The notes beneath the pieces were generated by a model. That model ran no database searches and was not told the DNA's origin. It saw nothing but the letters and a program-made list of their open reading frames with translations. A program made the position numbers and the translations under genes. From Flavobacterium lacus (GTDB taxonomy: Bacteria; Bacteroidota; Bacteroidia; Flavobacteriales; Flavobacteriaceae), in assembly GCF_003268815.1 (NCBI RefSeq), contig NZ_QLSV01000007.1, positions 62,001-126,000 on the forward strand: a stretch of 64,000 bases of DNA, written 5' to 3'. Shown piece by piece: positions 17,857-26,686 of the stretch. The first letter of the stretch is position 1. Each line of letters begins with the position of its first letter.

Positions 17857-19374
17857 TTACAGTAAGGAATGCCTTGACATAGCATTTGGTTTTTCTATTC
17901 CCATTAAGGCTAAGATGGTTGGAGCAATATCGCCTAAAACGCCATTATTAATTATTTTTAATTCTTTATCAACCAAAATCACCGGCACAGGATTGGTAGT
18001 GTGGGCTGTATTAGGTGAGCCATCCGCATTTATCATTGTTTCACAATTTCCGTGATCGGCAATAACAATGGTGGTATAATTGTTTGCTAAGGCCGTTTCA
18101 ATTACTTCTTTTACACAAACGTCCACTGCTTCACAGGCTTTAATGGCAGCTTCCATGACACCGGTATGACCAACCATGTCGCCATTTGCAAAATTTAAAC
18201 AGACAAAATCAACTTCACCTTTTTTGAGTTCTTCTACCAAGGCATCTTTTAATTCAAACGCACTCATTTCGGGTTTCAAATCGTAAGTTGCCACTTTTGG
18301 AGAGTTTCTTAGTATACGCGTTTCACCTTCAAAGGGTTCTTCTCGTCCACCGGAAAAAAAGAAAGTTACGTGAGGGTATTTTTCTGTCTCCGCAATTCGG
18401 ATTTGCTTTTTATGGTTTTTTTCTAAAACTTCTCCCAACGTTTCTGTGATATTATCTTTGTTGTAAATTACTTTGATGTTTTTGTATGTTTCATCATAAT
18501 TGGTTAACGTAACATAATACAAATCAAGCGAATGCATGTTTTGTTCATGACAATCAAATTGAGTTAAAACTTCGGTTAATTGTCTTCCTCTATCGGTTCT
18601 AAAATTGAAGAAAATAACCACATCACCGTTTTTTATAGTTGTTAACGGTTTATCATTTTCATCCACCATCACAATAGGTTGAATAAACTCATCGGTAATA
18701 TCATTTGCATAATTATCTTGCAACGAATCTATTGCGTTTGTGGAATGAGTTCCAATTCCATTCACCAATAAATCATAAGCCAATTTTACTCTTTCCCATC
18801 TTCTGTCTCTGTCCATCGCATAATAGCGACCAATAACAGATGCTAATTTTGCGGTGGTATTTTTGCAATAATTTTCTACTTCTGAAATGAAACGAACTCC
18901 CGATTTTGGATCAACATCACGACCGTCTGTAAACGCATGAATATAAACGTTGTTTAAACCAAAATCTTGCGTGGCATCCACCAATCCTTTTACATGATCA
19001 ATGTGAGAATGCACTCCACCATCTGAAACCAGTCCTAAAAAATGAACATCTTTATCGTTTGTTTTGGCATATTGAAAAGCTTCTTGCAACACTTTTTCGT
19101 TGTTCAAAGTCTTATTTTGAACAGCTAAATTAATTCGGGTAAGTTCTTGGTAGATAATTCTTCCGGCTCCCAAATTCATGTGGCCTACTTCAGAATTTCC
19201 CATTTGACCTTCGGGAAGCCCAACATTTAAGCCGTCAGTTCTCAATTCGGCATTGGGATAATTTTTATACAATGAATCTATAAATGGTGTGTGGGCATGG
19301 TCTATAGCAGAAACTTTAGGGTCAGGAGAATGTCCCCAACCGTCTAAAATCATAAGGATAACTTTCTTGTTCAT
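17857..19374 (-). CDS. gpmI: 2,3-bisphosphoglycerate-independent phosphoglycerate mutase
   Basis: This glycolytic enzyme interconverts 3- and 2-phosphoglycerate using two Mn ions and a phosphoserine. The start is ATG at 19374 (MNKKVILMILDGWGHSP, 505 residues). An in-frame TTG at 19392 is rejected because it lies inside the TATCTTTG promoter box. Motifs: DGWG (first metal Asp), GNSEVGHMNLGAGRI with the catalytic Ser, HIDHVKG, DGRDVDPKSG, RYYAMDRDRRWERV, the FNFRTDRGRQ substrate arginines, NFANGDMVGHTG and VIADHGNCE for the second metal site. It lies between the DUF5916-like gene upstream and the surface protein gene three bases downstream, an odd pairing for a housekeeping enzyme. Confidence 0.97.
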   Translation of the reverse strand: MNKKVILMILDGWGHSPDPKVSAIDHAHTPFIDSLYKNYPNAELRTDGLNVGLPEGQMGNSEVGHMNLGAGRIIYQELTRINLAVQNKTLNNEKVLQEAFQYAKTNDKDVHFLGLVSDGGVHSHIDHVKGLVDATQDFGLNNVYIHAFTDGRDVDPKSGVRFISEVENYCKNTTAKLASVIGRYYAMDRDRRWERVKLAYDLLVNGIGTHSTNAIDSLQDNYANDITDEFIQPIVMVDENDKPLTTIKNGDVVIFFNFRTDRGRQLTEVLTQFDCHEQNMHSLDLYYVTLTNYDETYKNIKVIYNKDNITETLGEVLEKNHKKQIRIAETEKYPHVTFFFSGGREEPFEGETRILRNSPKVATYDLKPEMSAFELKDALVEELKKGEVDFVCLNFANGDMVGHTGVMEAAIKACEAVDVCVKEVIETALANNYTTIVIADHGNCETMINADGSPNTAHTTNPVPVILVDKELKIINNGVLGDIAPTILALMGIEKPNAMSRHSLL

Positions 19375-19389
19375 AGAAAAAATTTTAAG

Positions 19390-19397
19390 CAAAGATA
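19390..19397 (-). promoter_or_regulatory. Bacteroidetes -7 box for gpmI
   Basis: Minus-strand TATCTTTG matches TAnnTTTG and lies 16 bases before the gpmI ATG. It decides the start: the upstream TTG overlaps the box itself, so it would not be in the transcript. Confidence 0.6.
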
Positions 19398-19425
19398 ATG
19401 AAACATGACTTTCTGAAAGAATGAT

Positions 19426-21843
19426 TTAGACTTTTTTAAACCAGTTTTTAGCTTTGTTATAATCGATGAAATAGCGAAGACTTACAGAAAAGATATGATT
19501 TAAATTATCCTGAAATACATTATTAAAATTTGAGCTGTAGCTTTTGTCAATTTCGTTGGAAAAATTCTGAGCATTATTGCGATAGAGTGCGGTAATTTGG
19601 CTTCCCGGAGCAAACCACCACGAATAAGACAAATCAAAATTCCACAAATTAAAATTGGCATCTTTATTTATTGAATAATTGTTGTTTGGTGTAAAAGTTC
19701 CATCTTCTAACAAGGTATGAAATTCAATATTTTCTGCAAACGACCAATAATGTCTCGTAGTTAAATTCAACGTCATTTTATTATTAATGGCATATTTTCC
19801 GGTAATGGAATTGGTTAATGTTGTACGGTTTCTTTCTGCCAAAATAATATCGTTCTCAGAAAAATCTACCCAACCGATATCGCTGTTTTGAAGGTTATAA
19901 TTAGTAGAGTAAATCAAGGTTAATTTATCATTAAATCGGTATCTCGGACTAACAAATAGACCATAATTCATCCGGTTTTCTTGATTAAAAATTCTAACAG
20001 AGGGCTCAATGTCTAAGGCAAATTTTCGATTATAATTGGATGAAAAGAAGATAAATGCGTTTCCACTTTCCGGCAAAGCCAAGGGCCTGCCAACAACTCT
20101 GGACTCATAAAAATTGTAAGTTACAAACGGACTTACCAAAAAACCATATCCGATGTAGTCATTTTTTTTTGTATTGGAGTTTACATTTAAATTAATCCAA
20201 TGATCTTGAGCTTTTCCGGTACTATTTTCACGCTCTAGATAGTAATTGGTATTCAAATTGAAAGAATTGTATCGCTTGGTTGGATTTAAAATTCGATAAT
20301 TAAAATTAGCCGTGAAGTTGTGATAATTGGTAATGAAGTTGATTCCTAAATCATTAATATCAAATTCTTTAGAAACATATTGAGACGCAACAGAATAACG
20401 GAATTTGCCAAACGTTTTGCCAAAATTAATAAAAGTAGAATAACCATTTCCTTTTACATCATCATAAATGCTGCTCATTTTTAGATCGCCGGAAAAATTA
20501 TATTTGTTTCCTTTTGAATTAATGTCATACACAATTCCGGTAACGTTAGCATCTCTAAAATCGCCACCAACTCGAGTTACATTGGTATTGATAAATGAAA
20601 CAGATGAATTTTGGTTGAACCGTTGATCAAAAACCAGTATGTTGTAATTGGTCAGAGGTTCTACCATTTGCTCTCGAATTTCATTTGTGTTTGTATTTCT
20701 AATTCGAGCATACGTTTTTTCGGTAATGGCGTTTAAAAAACCAATACCTAAGCCATCGGAAGTGCGTCCTGAAACTTTTAACGCGTTGAGAAGATTCACC
20801 GTGTTGGGATTGCTTTCAACGATCTCGTTTTCATTGATTGATGCGGAAGTTGACGGTGGTCCTCCAATTCTCCGAGAGTAAACTAAATTCCCTTTGGAGA
20901 ACAAGTCGGTGCCTTCGGTAAAAAAAGGCCTATTTTCGTTAAATTGCTGTTCAAACGGCCCTAAATTTAATTCTACATTATCAAAGGCCGCTTGACCAAA
21001 GTCTGGAACCAAAATTGCATCCAAGGTGAATGAATCATTGATGCCATATTTAATGTCCATTCCGGCTTTAAAAGTGCTTTCTGTACTCAATTGGTTAGAT
21101 TCTACATAACCGGATGTATACGGAATTAAGAATAATCGGGTAGGGGTTTTAATGTTTTCAATTCCCTCTAAAATTCCGGCTTGATTGATTACAGAACCAA
21201 CGGCACGATCGATTTTACTCCAGGTAACTTTTTGCCTAAAACGACGAATTTCCCTCAAAAAATTTATGCCCCATGTTTGAACATTTTCTTTTGAAAACCG
21301 AAGTGCGGCATACGGAATTTCCATTTCAACCACCCAACCAAAATCGGTAATTGTAACTTCGCTGTTCCATATAGCATCCCACGAAAAGTCCTCTCCGTTT
21401 TCAGTTGCCAAACAATCCATTTGAACACCGGAAGCCGATACAAAAAAGCGAAAATCTTGTTGACCATCGTTAAATCCGTTTATAAAAACTCCGAAATGGT
21501 CAGCAGTTCCAAAACGATCCCTTAAGGTAATTTCTTTTTCAATTTTGGAGGGTTCATTGTCATATAAAATGGCTCCAATATAAATGGCATTATCATCATA
21601 AATAATTTTAACTTCTGACCTTCTTTCAGCAGACTCCGGAACACCGTTTTCCGGTTCAAACAGGATAAAATTATTTGCAATTGGGGCTTTTATCCAAACG
21701 GCCTCATCCAGTTTACCATCGATGGAAACAGCATCGTTGATTCGTATTGCGGTTGTTTTTTTTTGACTGAATGCCTGAAAGGTTCCGGCTATAAGTAAAA
21801 TAAAAAGTAATACTAAGGTAAAATGATGCTTCTTTGAATTCAT
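19426..21843 (-). CDS. Outer-membrane protein with CBM9-like and DUF5916-like domains
   Basis: This 805-residue protein has signal peptide MNSKKHHFTLVLLFILLIAG...FS. Residues about 30-230 form a carbohydrate-binding family 9-like beta-sandwich (IRINDAVSIDGKLDEAVWIKAP, DDNAIYIGAILYDNEPSKI, WVVEMEIPYAALRFSKE). The rest (about 235-805) has the alternating, aromatic, Asn-rich pattern of an outer-membrane beta-barrel with FNENRPFFTEGTDLFSKG and LVYSRRIGG, which are typical of DUF5916 proteins. The last strand ends in a hydrophobic pattern (FSVSLRYFIDYNKA). Function is unknown in the family; a surface glycan- or peptide-related role is only a guess. It is the first gene of the minus-strand run before gpmI, but gpmI has its own promoter box. 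Confidence 0.85.
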   Translation of the reverse strand: MNSKKHHFTLVLLFILLIAGTFQAFSQKKTTAIRINDAVSIDGKLDEAVWIKAPIANNFILFEPENGVPESAERRSEVKIIYDDNAIYIGAILYDNEPSKIEKEITLRDRFGTADHFGVFINGFNDGQQDFRFFVSASGVQMDCLATENGEDFSWDAIWNSEVTITDFGWVVEMEIPYAALRFSKENVQTWGINFLREIRRFRQKVTWSKIDRAVGSVINQAGILEGIENIKTPTRLFLIPYTSGYVESNQLSTESTFKAGMDIKYGINDSFTLDAILVPDFGQAAFDNVELNLGPFEQQFNENRPFFTEGTDLFSKGNLVYSRRIGGPPSTSASINENEIVESNPNTVNLLNALKVSGRTSDGLGIGFLNAITEKTYARIRNTNTNEIREQMVEPLTNYNILVFDQRFNQNSSVSFINTNVTRVGGDFRDANVTGIVYDINSKGNKYNFSGDLKMSSIYDDVKGNGYSTFINFGKTFGKFRYSVASQYVSKEFDINDLGINFITNYHNFTANFNYRILNPTKRYNSFNLNTNYYLERENSTGKAQDHWINLNVNSNTKKNDYIGYGFLVSPFVTYNFYESRVVGRPLALPESGNAFIFFSSNYNRKFALDIEPSVRIFNQENRMNYGLFVSPRYRFNDKLTLIYSTNYNLQNSDIGWVDFSENDIILAERNRTTLTNSITGKYAINNKMTLNLTTRHYWSFAENIEFHTLLEDGTFTPNNNYSINKDANFNLWNFDLSYSWWFAPGSQITALYRNNAQNFSNEIDKSYSSNFNNVFQDNLNHIFSVSLRYFIDYNKAKNWFKKV

Positions 21844-22037
21844 GTTTCAAAATTAAGTATTGGATTTTTAGTTACAATTACTTTATCATTTCCTTAAGAA
21901 ATAATTTATAAAGACGTTAAAGTTTAGTTATGTTACACTTTTGCGATACGAATTGTAGTTTTTTTCCGTTTTCTGCTGAGTTTTCTGTTTTGAAAGTGAG
22001 TTAATTTCCAAAAAAGTTGATATTTAGTTTAAAATAA

Positions 22038-22068
22038 TTTGGTTTTAAACTTTTAATTTATATTTTTG
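22038..22068 (+). promoter_or_regulatory. Complete Bacteroidetes promoter for the YkuD_2-type L,D-transpeptidase gene
   Basis: TTTGG at 22038-22042 and TATTTTTG at 22061-22068 are separated by 18 bases, matching both elements (TTTG and TAnnTTTG) and spacing of flavobacterial housekeeping promoters. The ATG is at 22105, leaving a leader of about 30 bases. Confidence 0.7.
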
Positions 22069-22104
22069 ACGTCCCAAGTCTAATTTTTAACCTGTAGATT
22101 ACCA

Positions 22105-22812
22105 ATGAATTACAAGATCTTATCGGTTTTGTTGTTTGGATTATTTTCATTCACAACGCCAACAAATAATACCACAGACCCTGCCACCGTCGCATCCAAT
22201 ACCAAAGTAACTTTTGAATCTAAAGTTATTTCTTTATACAATAATCTAGATGCTAAAAACTTTAAACTTCCACAATTGGAAAGTTTTACCAAAGCGTTGG
22301 AAGGTTTTTACCAGTTAAAGCAAAAAGGGTTAATTCAAAACGATATTTTAACGTTGGTTGATTTTAGTTTGTCTGCCAATTCCAAAAGAATGTGGGTAAT
22401 TGACATGAACACCAACACGGTTTTGTATCATTCCTTAGTGGCTCACGGAAGAAATTCAGGGGAAGAATTCGCCACTGCATTTTCGAATAAATCAGAATCG
22501 TATCAAAGTAGTTTAGGTTTTTACCTTACAGGAGAAACGTACCAAGGTAAGCATGGTCTCTCGCTTCGTTTGGATGGTTTGGAAAGAGGAATTAATGACA
22601 AAGCTCGCGATAGAGCTGTTGTGATTCACGGAGCAGATTATGTTTCGGAACAATTCATCAAACAAAACAAACGGTTAGGCAGAAGCCAAGGCTGTCCTGC
22701 TTTGCCGGTGGAACTAAACCAAGAAATCATCAAAACAATAAAAGACAAATCCTGTTTGTTTATTTATCATCCGTCAAGAAGTTATAAAGTGGCTTCGAAA
22801 TTAATTTCGTAG
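22105..22812 (+). CDS. Murein L,D-transpeptidase catalytic domain protein (YkuD_2-like)
   Basis: This 235-residue exported protein starts MNYKILSVLLFGLFSFTTP, a signal peptide. The catalytic region is VVIHGADYVSE then GRSQGCPALPVEL with the nucleophile Cys at about residue 197 and conserved His in HGAD, matching the YkuD_2 family (annotated 'murein L,D-transpeptidase catalytic domain'). Such proteins cleave or crosslink peptidoglycan stems at meso-DAP, consistent with murE downstream in this window using DAP. Its last 12 bases overlap the 3' end of the convergent YcbB-like transpeptidase gene. Whether it acts as a transpeptidase or a carboxypeptidase cannot be told. Confidence 0.88.
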   Translation: MNYKILSVLLFGLFSFTTPTNNTTDPATVASNTKVTFESKVISLYNNLDAKNFKLPQLESFTKALEGFYQLKQKGLIQNDILTLVDFSLSANSKRMWVIDMNTNTVLYHSLVAHGRNSGEEFATAFSNKSESYQSSLGFYLTGETYQGKHGLSLRLDGLERGINDKARDRAVVIHGADYVSEQFIKQNKRLGRSQGCPALPVELNQEIIKTIKDKSCLFIYHPSRSYKVASKLIS

Positions 22813-24378
22813 TTTTTTATATAATTCGGCATCCAAACCGTAAATATCATCTCTAAAAATAAGTAAATTTTTATCGCTCCAGGCTGTCCAATATAAAAGA
22901 TGGAGGTAAATGGGTTTGGTAAAGTTTACATTTTTGGTTTTGGATTCAGCCAACACTTCATCAATCTTTTCTTTGTTCCAATTTTCGGGATCGTCAAGAA
23001 GGTATTCTGTTAATTCAAACGGATTTTGCACCCGGACACAACCTGAACTCAACGAGCGGTTTTCGCGTTCAAAATAGCCTCTCGTATTTGTATCATGCAG
23101 ATAAACGGAAAATCGATTCGGAAACATGATTTTTACCAGTCCTAATGAATTTGAACTTCCAGGAGACTGCACATACCGGTAGGATCTTCCTTTCGACGGA
23201 ATCCAGTCAGACGGACTCACAATAGTACTTCCACTATAAATTGTAATATTTTTCGAGGCAAAGTAACCTCTGTTTTTGGTAGCAGCCGGTATCACATCTT
23301 CTTTTAAAATGGTGGGCGGAACGGTCCAAGTCGGATTAAAAACCACATAACTTAGTTTAGAAGACAAAATAGGCGTGGTTCTACTGGCTTTTCCAACAAT
23401 TACTCGGTGCGACCTCACGGTATCTTTGTCTTTTATAACGGTTAATGAATAATCTGGAATATTGATAATGAGGTATTCTTTTTCAAAATTTCGAGGATAC
23501 CATCGCCAACGTTCCATATTGGCAATAATTTGTTCTTTTCTTTTTTGTTTGGTAAAATTCAGCGACGCAATTGTTCCCTTTCCAATTACGCCATCGGGAG
23601 CCAAACCGTGTCTGCTTTGAAAGTTTTTGATGGCATTAAACGTCGTTTCATCATAAATGTTGGTCAACGAATCTGGTTTTTTCATGTCATACCAGTACGC
23701 AAGTCGTTTTTTCACCTCAATCAACACATCGTTGGTGTCGTTCAAAACAATTTTATCTTTAAGTTCTAGTTTTTTAAAATTTTCATCCGGGAATTGGTTG
23801 ATTATTTTCAAACTATTTTTTAGTTTGTGGTAAACAATATGATGAGGTTTTACTTCATTTACCGCATAATCAAACGAATCTTTTCGTTGAAAATTCAAAA
23901 GCAATTCTTGAACGTCGATTTTGTTTTCTTTTAAATCCCAATCTTTGTATAATTCTTTCGGATTTAAAGAACCTTTGGCCGTTTTTTCTATATATTTTTT
24001 TAAATTTTTCGTAAGTATTAAATCATATTCAACCAGTTCTTTATCGGATAATAGTGAGATGGATTTTTCAAATTTACCGATTTTTTTCAAATCAAAATCT
24101 TTAGGATTCAAGCCTTCTTCTTCCAAAGTTGTAAGAACCGTGAGCAGGGATTCTCGGCAATTGAATGCCAACCAAAACGTTTTGTTTCCATTTGCTCGAT
24201 AGAACGCTTTTAAAATCGAATCATTTGTTTTTGAAAGATAAGTAGAATCAATTGCCAACACTTTTCCCTCCGTTGTCACGTCAACTATTGGAATATTTTG
24301 ACTACAGGATTTGGGCGTTTTTTTCTTATCACAAGAAATCAGTAGGAGTACAAAAAAAAGTAAGTAAAAATGCTTCAT
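22801..24378 (-). CDS. L,D-transpeptidase, YcbB/LdtD type, lipoprotein
   Basis: This 525-residue protein starts MKHFYLLFFVLLLISC, a lipoprotein signal, so it is anchored in a membrane facing the periplasm. Residues about 35-190 form the scaffold domain, about 215-275 the peptidoglycan-binding domain (NIYDETTFNAIKNFQSRHGL, PDGVIGKGTI), and about 295-480 the YkuD catalytic domain. The catalytic motif is HDTNTRGYFERENRSLSSGC followed by VRVQNPFEL, with His and Cys. This domain order is that of E. coli YcbB (LdtD), which makes 3-3 crosslinks. It is 5 bases after the GNAT gene, probably co-transcribed. It overlaps the neighbouring L,D-transpeptidase tail to tail by 12 bases. Confidence 0.92.
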   Translation of the reverse strand: MKHFYLLFFVLLLISCDKKKTPKSCSQNIPIVDVTTEGKVLAIDSTYLSKTNDSILKAFYRANGNKTFWLAFNCRESLLTVLTTLEEEGLNPKDFDLKKIGKFEKSISLLSDKELVEYDLILTKNLKKYIEKTAKGSLNPKELYKDWDLKENKIDVQELLLNFQRKDSFDYAVNEVKPHHIVYHKLKNSLKIINQFPDENFKKLELKDKIVLNDTNDVLIEVKKRLAYWYDMKKPDSLTNIYDETTFNAIKNFQSRHGLAPDGVIGKGTIASLNFTKQKRKEQIIANMERWRWYPRNFEKEYLIINIPDYSLTVIKDKDTVRSHRVIVGKASRTTPILSSKLSYVVFNPTWTVPPTILKEDVIPAATKNRGYFASKNITIYSGSTIVSPSDWIPSKGRSYRYVQSPGSSNSLGLVKIMFPNRFSVYLHDTNTRGYFERENRSLSSGCVRVQNPFELTEYLLDDPENWNKEKIDEVLAESKTKNVNFTKPIYLHLLYWTAWSDKNLLIFRDDIYGLDAELYKKLRN

Positions 24379-24383
24379 AGCAA

Positions 24384-24833
24384 CTAAGAAATCGGATTCG
24401 TTTTTTTATACATTACAAAATGAGTGCCAATATCGCCAATTTCAAAAGGTTTTCCGTGAATGGAATAGCCTGCTTTTTCGTAAAACGGAATGGCTATTTC
24501 GCGAGCATTAAACCACAGTAAGTTACACTTGTATTTTTTTGCAATTTCTTCAGCTTCGTGGAGCAATTTTTCGCCGTAACCTCTTTTTTGATGGTGTTTT
24601 AAGACGGCCATTCCCCGAATTTGAAACTGTTTTTTTTCTTCAAAAGCTTCGTTTTTGTTTTTAAATAGCGAAACAACGCCAATTAAAGCACAATTAATAT
24701 ACAAGCCAAGGTGAATGGTTGATTGCAAATTGTCTCCTTCAAAGTGGCAACTTTCCATTGGTTTTCCTTCCCGAAGAACGGGATGTCGCACGGAATAGGT
24801 TTCCAAAGCTGTTATTTCTTTTAAAGTAAGCAT
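24384..24833 (-). CDS. GNAT family N-acetyltransferase
   Basis: Start ATG at 24833 gives 149 residues (MLTLKEITALETYSVRHPVL); a TTG 15 bases upstream is in frame but less likely. The acetyl-CoA-binding motif A is RGMAVLKHHQKRGYGEKLLH (the Q/RxxGxG/A type), followed by CNLLWFNAREIAIPFYEKAGY and YSIHGKPFEIGDIGTHFVMY, typical of GNAT proteins. Homologues take small amines or antibiotics as substrates, but none can be inferred here. It lies five bases upstream of the L,D-transpeptidase gene in the same direction. Confidence 0.88.
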   Translation of the reverse strand: MLTLKEITALETYSVRHPVLREGKPMESCHFEGDNLQSTIHLGLYINCALIGVVSLFKNKNEAFEEKKQFQIRGMAVLKHHQKRGYGEKLLHEAEEIAKKYKCNLLWFNAREIAIPFYEKAGYSIHGKPFEIGDIGTHFVMYKKTNPIS

Positions 24834-24933
24834 AATTTCTATCGTCAAACTTCGAAAACTAAAGATATAACTTTTTCAGAATAAATTGGTTATAAATTCT
24901 GTTAGCTTTTTGATAATTTTTTTAAAAAAAAAG

Positions 24934-24965
24934 TTGCAACAAAGAAAACAATTTGTCTATATTTG
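24934..24965 (+). promoter_or_regulatory. Promoter of tRNA-Gly
   Basis: TTG at 24934-24936 and TATATTTG at 24958-24965 are 21 bases apart, within the 17-23 range known for Bacteroidetes. The mature tRNA begins 12 bases after the box. Confidence 0.65.
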
Positions 24966-24976
24966 CACTCACATTT

Positions 24977-25049
<73 letters not shown>

Positions 25050-25054
25050 CTGCT

Positions 25055-25087
25055 AAAAACCTCAAACGAAAGTTTGGGGTTTTTTTG
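25055..25087 (+). terminator. Terminator after tRNA-Gly
   Basis: AACCTCAAAC, a GAAA tetraloop and GTTTGGGGTT form a ten-pair stem (one G-T wobble) followed by TTTTTT. It stands six bases after the tRNA and before the convergent frameshifted gene. Confidence 0.9.
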
Positions 25088-25099
25088 TTTTAAATAATC

Positions 25100-25482
25100 T
25101 TAAGTAATATACTTAAATCCTACCCCATGAATAAAAATTACTGCTAAAAAAAGAATCGTTAAATTTTTGAAAGAATTGTTTCTTTGCTTTTGATAATTTG
25201 TAATTAAGTCTTCAAAGTTTTCCAAATTATTGACATTTTCAATCTTTTTTAATTCTTTATCCGATAGCCAAATAGAGTTTATTAATTCTTTTAAAAATAG
25301 GTTGAAAGCCATAAATGCATTACTTTTTGGTAATTTATTAAATTCTTTTTCAAAAAGTTGCCAAAAAGGTTTTTCTTTTTTTTCTTAACGAAGTTTGAAG
25401 AGAAAGTATGAGTAATTGCGGAAAGAAATAATCCGTAGGTAAAGATGAAGAAAAGGAAGCTTGAAATCAACGTATTAATCAT
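25100..25482 (-). pseudogene. Small two-helix membrane protein, interrupted by a frameshift in an A8 tract
   Basis: The first frame, from the ATG at 25482, reads MINTLISSFLFFIFTYGLFL... and reaches VKKKKKN before running into an out-of-frame tail. The continuing frame reads EKPFWQLFEKEFNKLPKSNA, then MAFNLFLKELINSIWLSDKE and ends in a second membrane helix (LTILFLAVIFIHGVGF). They join if the minus-strand run of eight A near 25375-25383 had nine (or six). The joined product would be about 127 residues: helix, basic/acidic cytoplasmic middle, helix. It may be a real pseudogene, a phase-variable or slippage-translated gene, or a sequencing error. No family recognised. It lies 62 bases downstream of a hypothetical gene on the same strand. 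Confidence 0.6.
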
Positions 25483-25544
25483 ATTATTAAATGTATTTTC
25501 TTGTTATTTGAAAATAAATGATAAACAAGTTGAAAAACAGTAAT

Positions 25545-26360
25545 TTAGATTAAATTTTTTATAATTGTTTCCAATCTTTTAATTTCTTCCAAAGTTGCCA
25601 ATCTTTCATTTTTGACAAAAAGATTGTTATCCATAAATTCAATTTCTATTCTTTCTTGATTTTCAAATTTTTCTAAAATTTTTATAATTTTAATAACGTT
25701 GTTTGATTTTCTGATTGTAAAAGATTCATAATTTTTTAGTTGTAACTCATCGTCTTTTTTTATCAAGTCTAAAAATTTTTCTATATTCAATTTTTCTCTT
25801 AAATAGTAGTGACCCATGTCAAAATCAAATTTTAACCAAAACAAAACTTGAGGTTCAGTATAATTATTACTAAAATATATTGGAGTTTTATCATTAATTT
25901 CAACAGCTGGTAATAAAATTAGTCCATCAGTGTATTCTAAATTAAAGCAATCACTATAGCTCCAATTATCATATTTTGATAAAATTTTAGTGTCTTCAAG
26001 AACTTGTATCTGTTTGTCAGTTAGTTTGTGTTTTTTATACTCAATACTTTCTTTAAGGTAATTTTTACATATCTCAAACTTTTTTTCTTCTTCCGTTAAT
26101 AGTTTTTCAATCTCATTTTTCGGTACTATTTTGAACTCATTATCATGAGCAATCCAATGACCTGATTGAGCTTGTGCTAATGTTAATTTTGCACCCGTTT
26201 CGGGATCAATTATAAACTCATCTTTTAAGCTTTCTTCTAATTTTCTTTGATATTCTTTTTCAGTTTCTGAAGGCATGAAAAATAGTTTAACATACTTACT
26301 AACAAAGTATAATGCTATTAATGCTATAACTAGATAAAAAATGATTTCTCCAAATTTCAT
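25545..26360 (-). CDS. Hypothetical protein with N-terminal membrane helix
   Basis: This 271-residue protein is not recognised. One hydrophobic helix near residues 5-25 (IIFYLVIALIALYFVSKYVK) acts as an anchor; the rest is strongly charged, Lys/Glu/Asp rich and largely helical. There is a short segment AKLTLAQAQSGHWIAHDNEF about residues 55-75 that could be a small conserved domain. The C-terminus is a likely coiled coil (LATLEEIKRLETIIKNL). It sits upstream of the frameshifted two-helix membrane gene, so the two may form a unit of unknown job. AT content is high for the window, as is common for accessory genes. Confidence 0.6.
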   Translation of the reverse strand: MKFGEIIFYLVIALIALYFVSKYVKLFFMPSETEKEYQRKLEESLKDEFIIDPETGAKLTLAQAQSGHWIAHDNEFKIVPKNEIEKLLTEEEKKFEICKNYLKESIEYKKHKLTDKQIQVLEDTKILSKYDNWSYSDCFNLEYTDGLILLPAVEINDKTPIYFSNNYTEPQVLFWLKFDFDMGHYYLREKLNIEKFLDLIKKDDELQLKNYESFTIRKSNNVIKIIKILEKFENQERIEIEFMDNNLFVKNERLATLEEIKRLETIIKNLI

Positions 26361-26686
26361 TGTTTTTAATTTAGAATGATAGTTATGATTTCATTTTTCG
26401 AATATACTTAAATCGATTTAAAAATAACTTGTATTTGAGTAATATTTTCAAGCTCTAACTCTCTTTTAGCACAATTTGACGTGAGGGATAGCAGCGGAAA
26501 GCCCACAGAGAGGAGGCACGACGAACGAGGACTTGCAGCGAATAGCCCGACCCGCAGTTTACGGAGGGGCACGCCCAAAAAATGATTATTGGATTTTTAA
26601 ACTTTCAGATTACTAGATTTTTGAAGTTGCTTTTTAAAATTGTAATTGATCTTTGCTATTGCTATTGATTTTTGCCATTGTCATTT
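26361..26686. other. Intergenic stretch of 326 bases without a gene
   Basis: It holds dispersed repeat copy C (26481-26572) and, at about 26650-26690, a low-complexity run of TTGCTATTGCTATTG type. No reading frame here looks coding. It separates two minus-strand genes: pepE (downstream coordinates) and the hypothetical gene, whose promoter should lie just before 26361 but no clear box was seen. Confidence 0.6.
26481..26572 (-). repeat. Dispersed intergenic palindromic repeat, copy C (reverse orientation)
   Basis: Read on the minus strand, its ends resemble copies A and B: GGGCTATTCGCTGCAAG (compare GTCATCCGCTGCAAG) and GGCTTTCCGCTGCTATCCC (compare GGCTTTTCGCTGCTACCGG). The centre differs from A and B and lacks the A7/T8 hairpin. 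An additional GGGCACGCCC palindrome stands at 26566-26576, next to the end. Confidence 0.65.

Noticed and set aside
22105-24378. A single frameshifted transpeptidase gene
   Set aside because: The two genes are on opposite strands, each with its own signal peptide and catalytic Cys motif.
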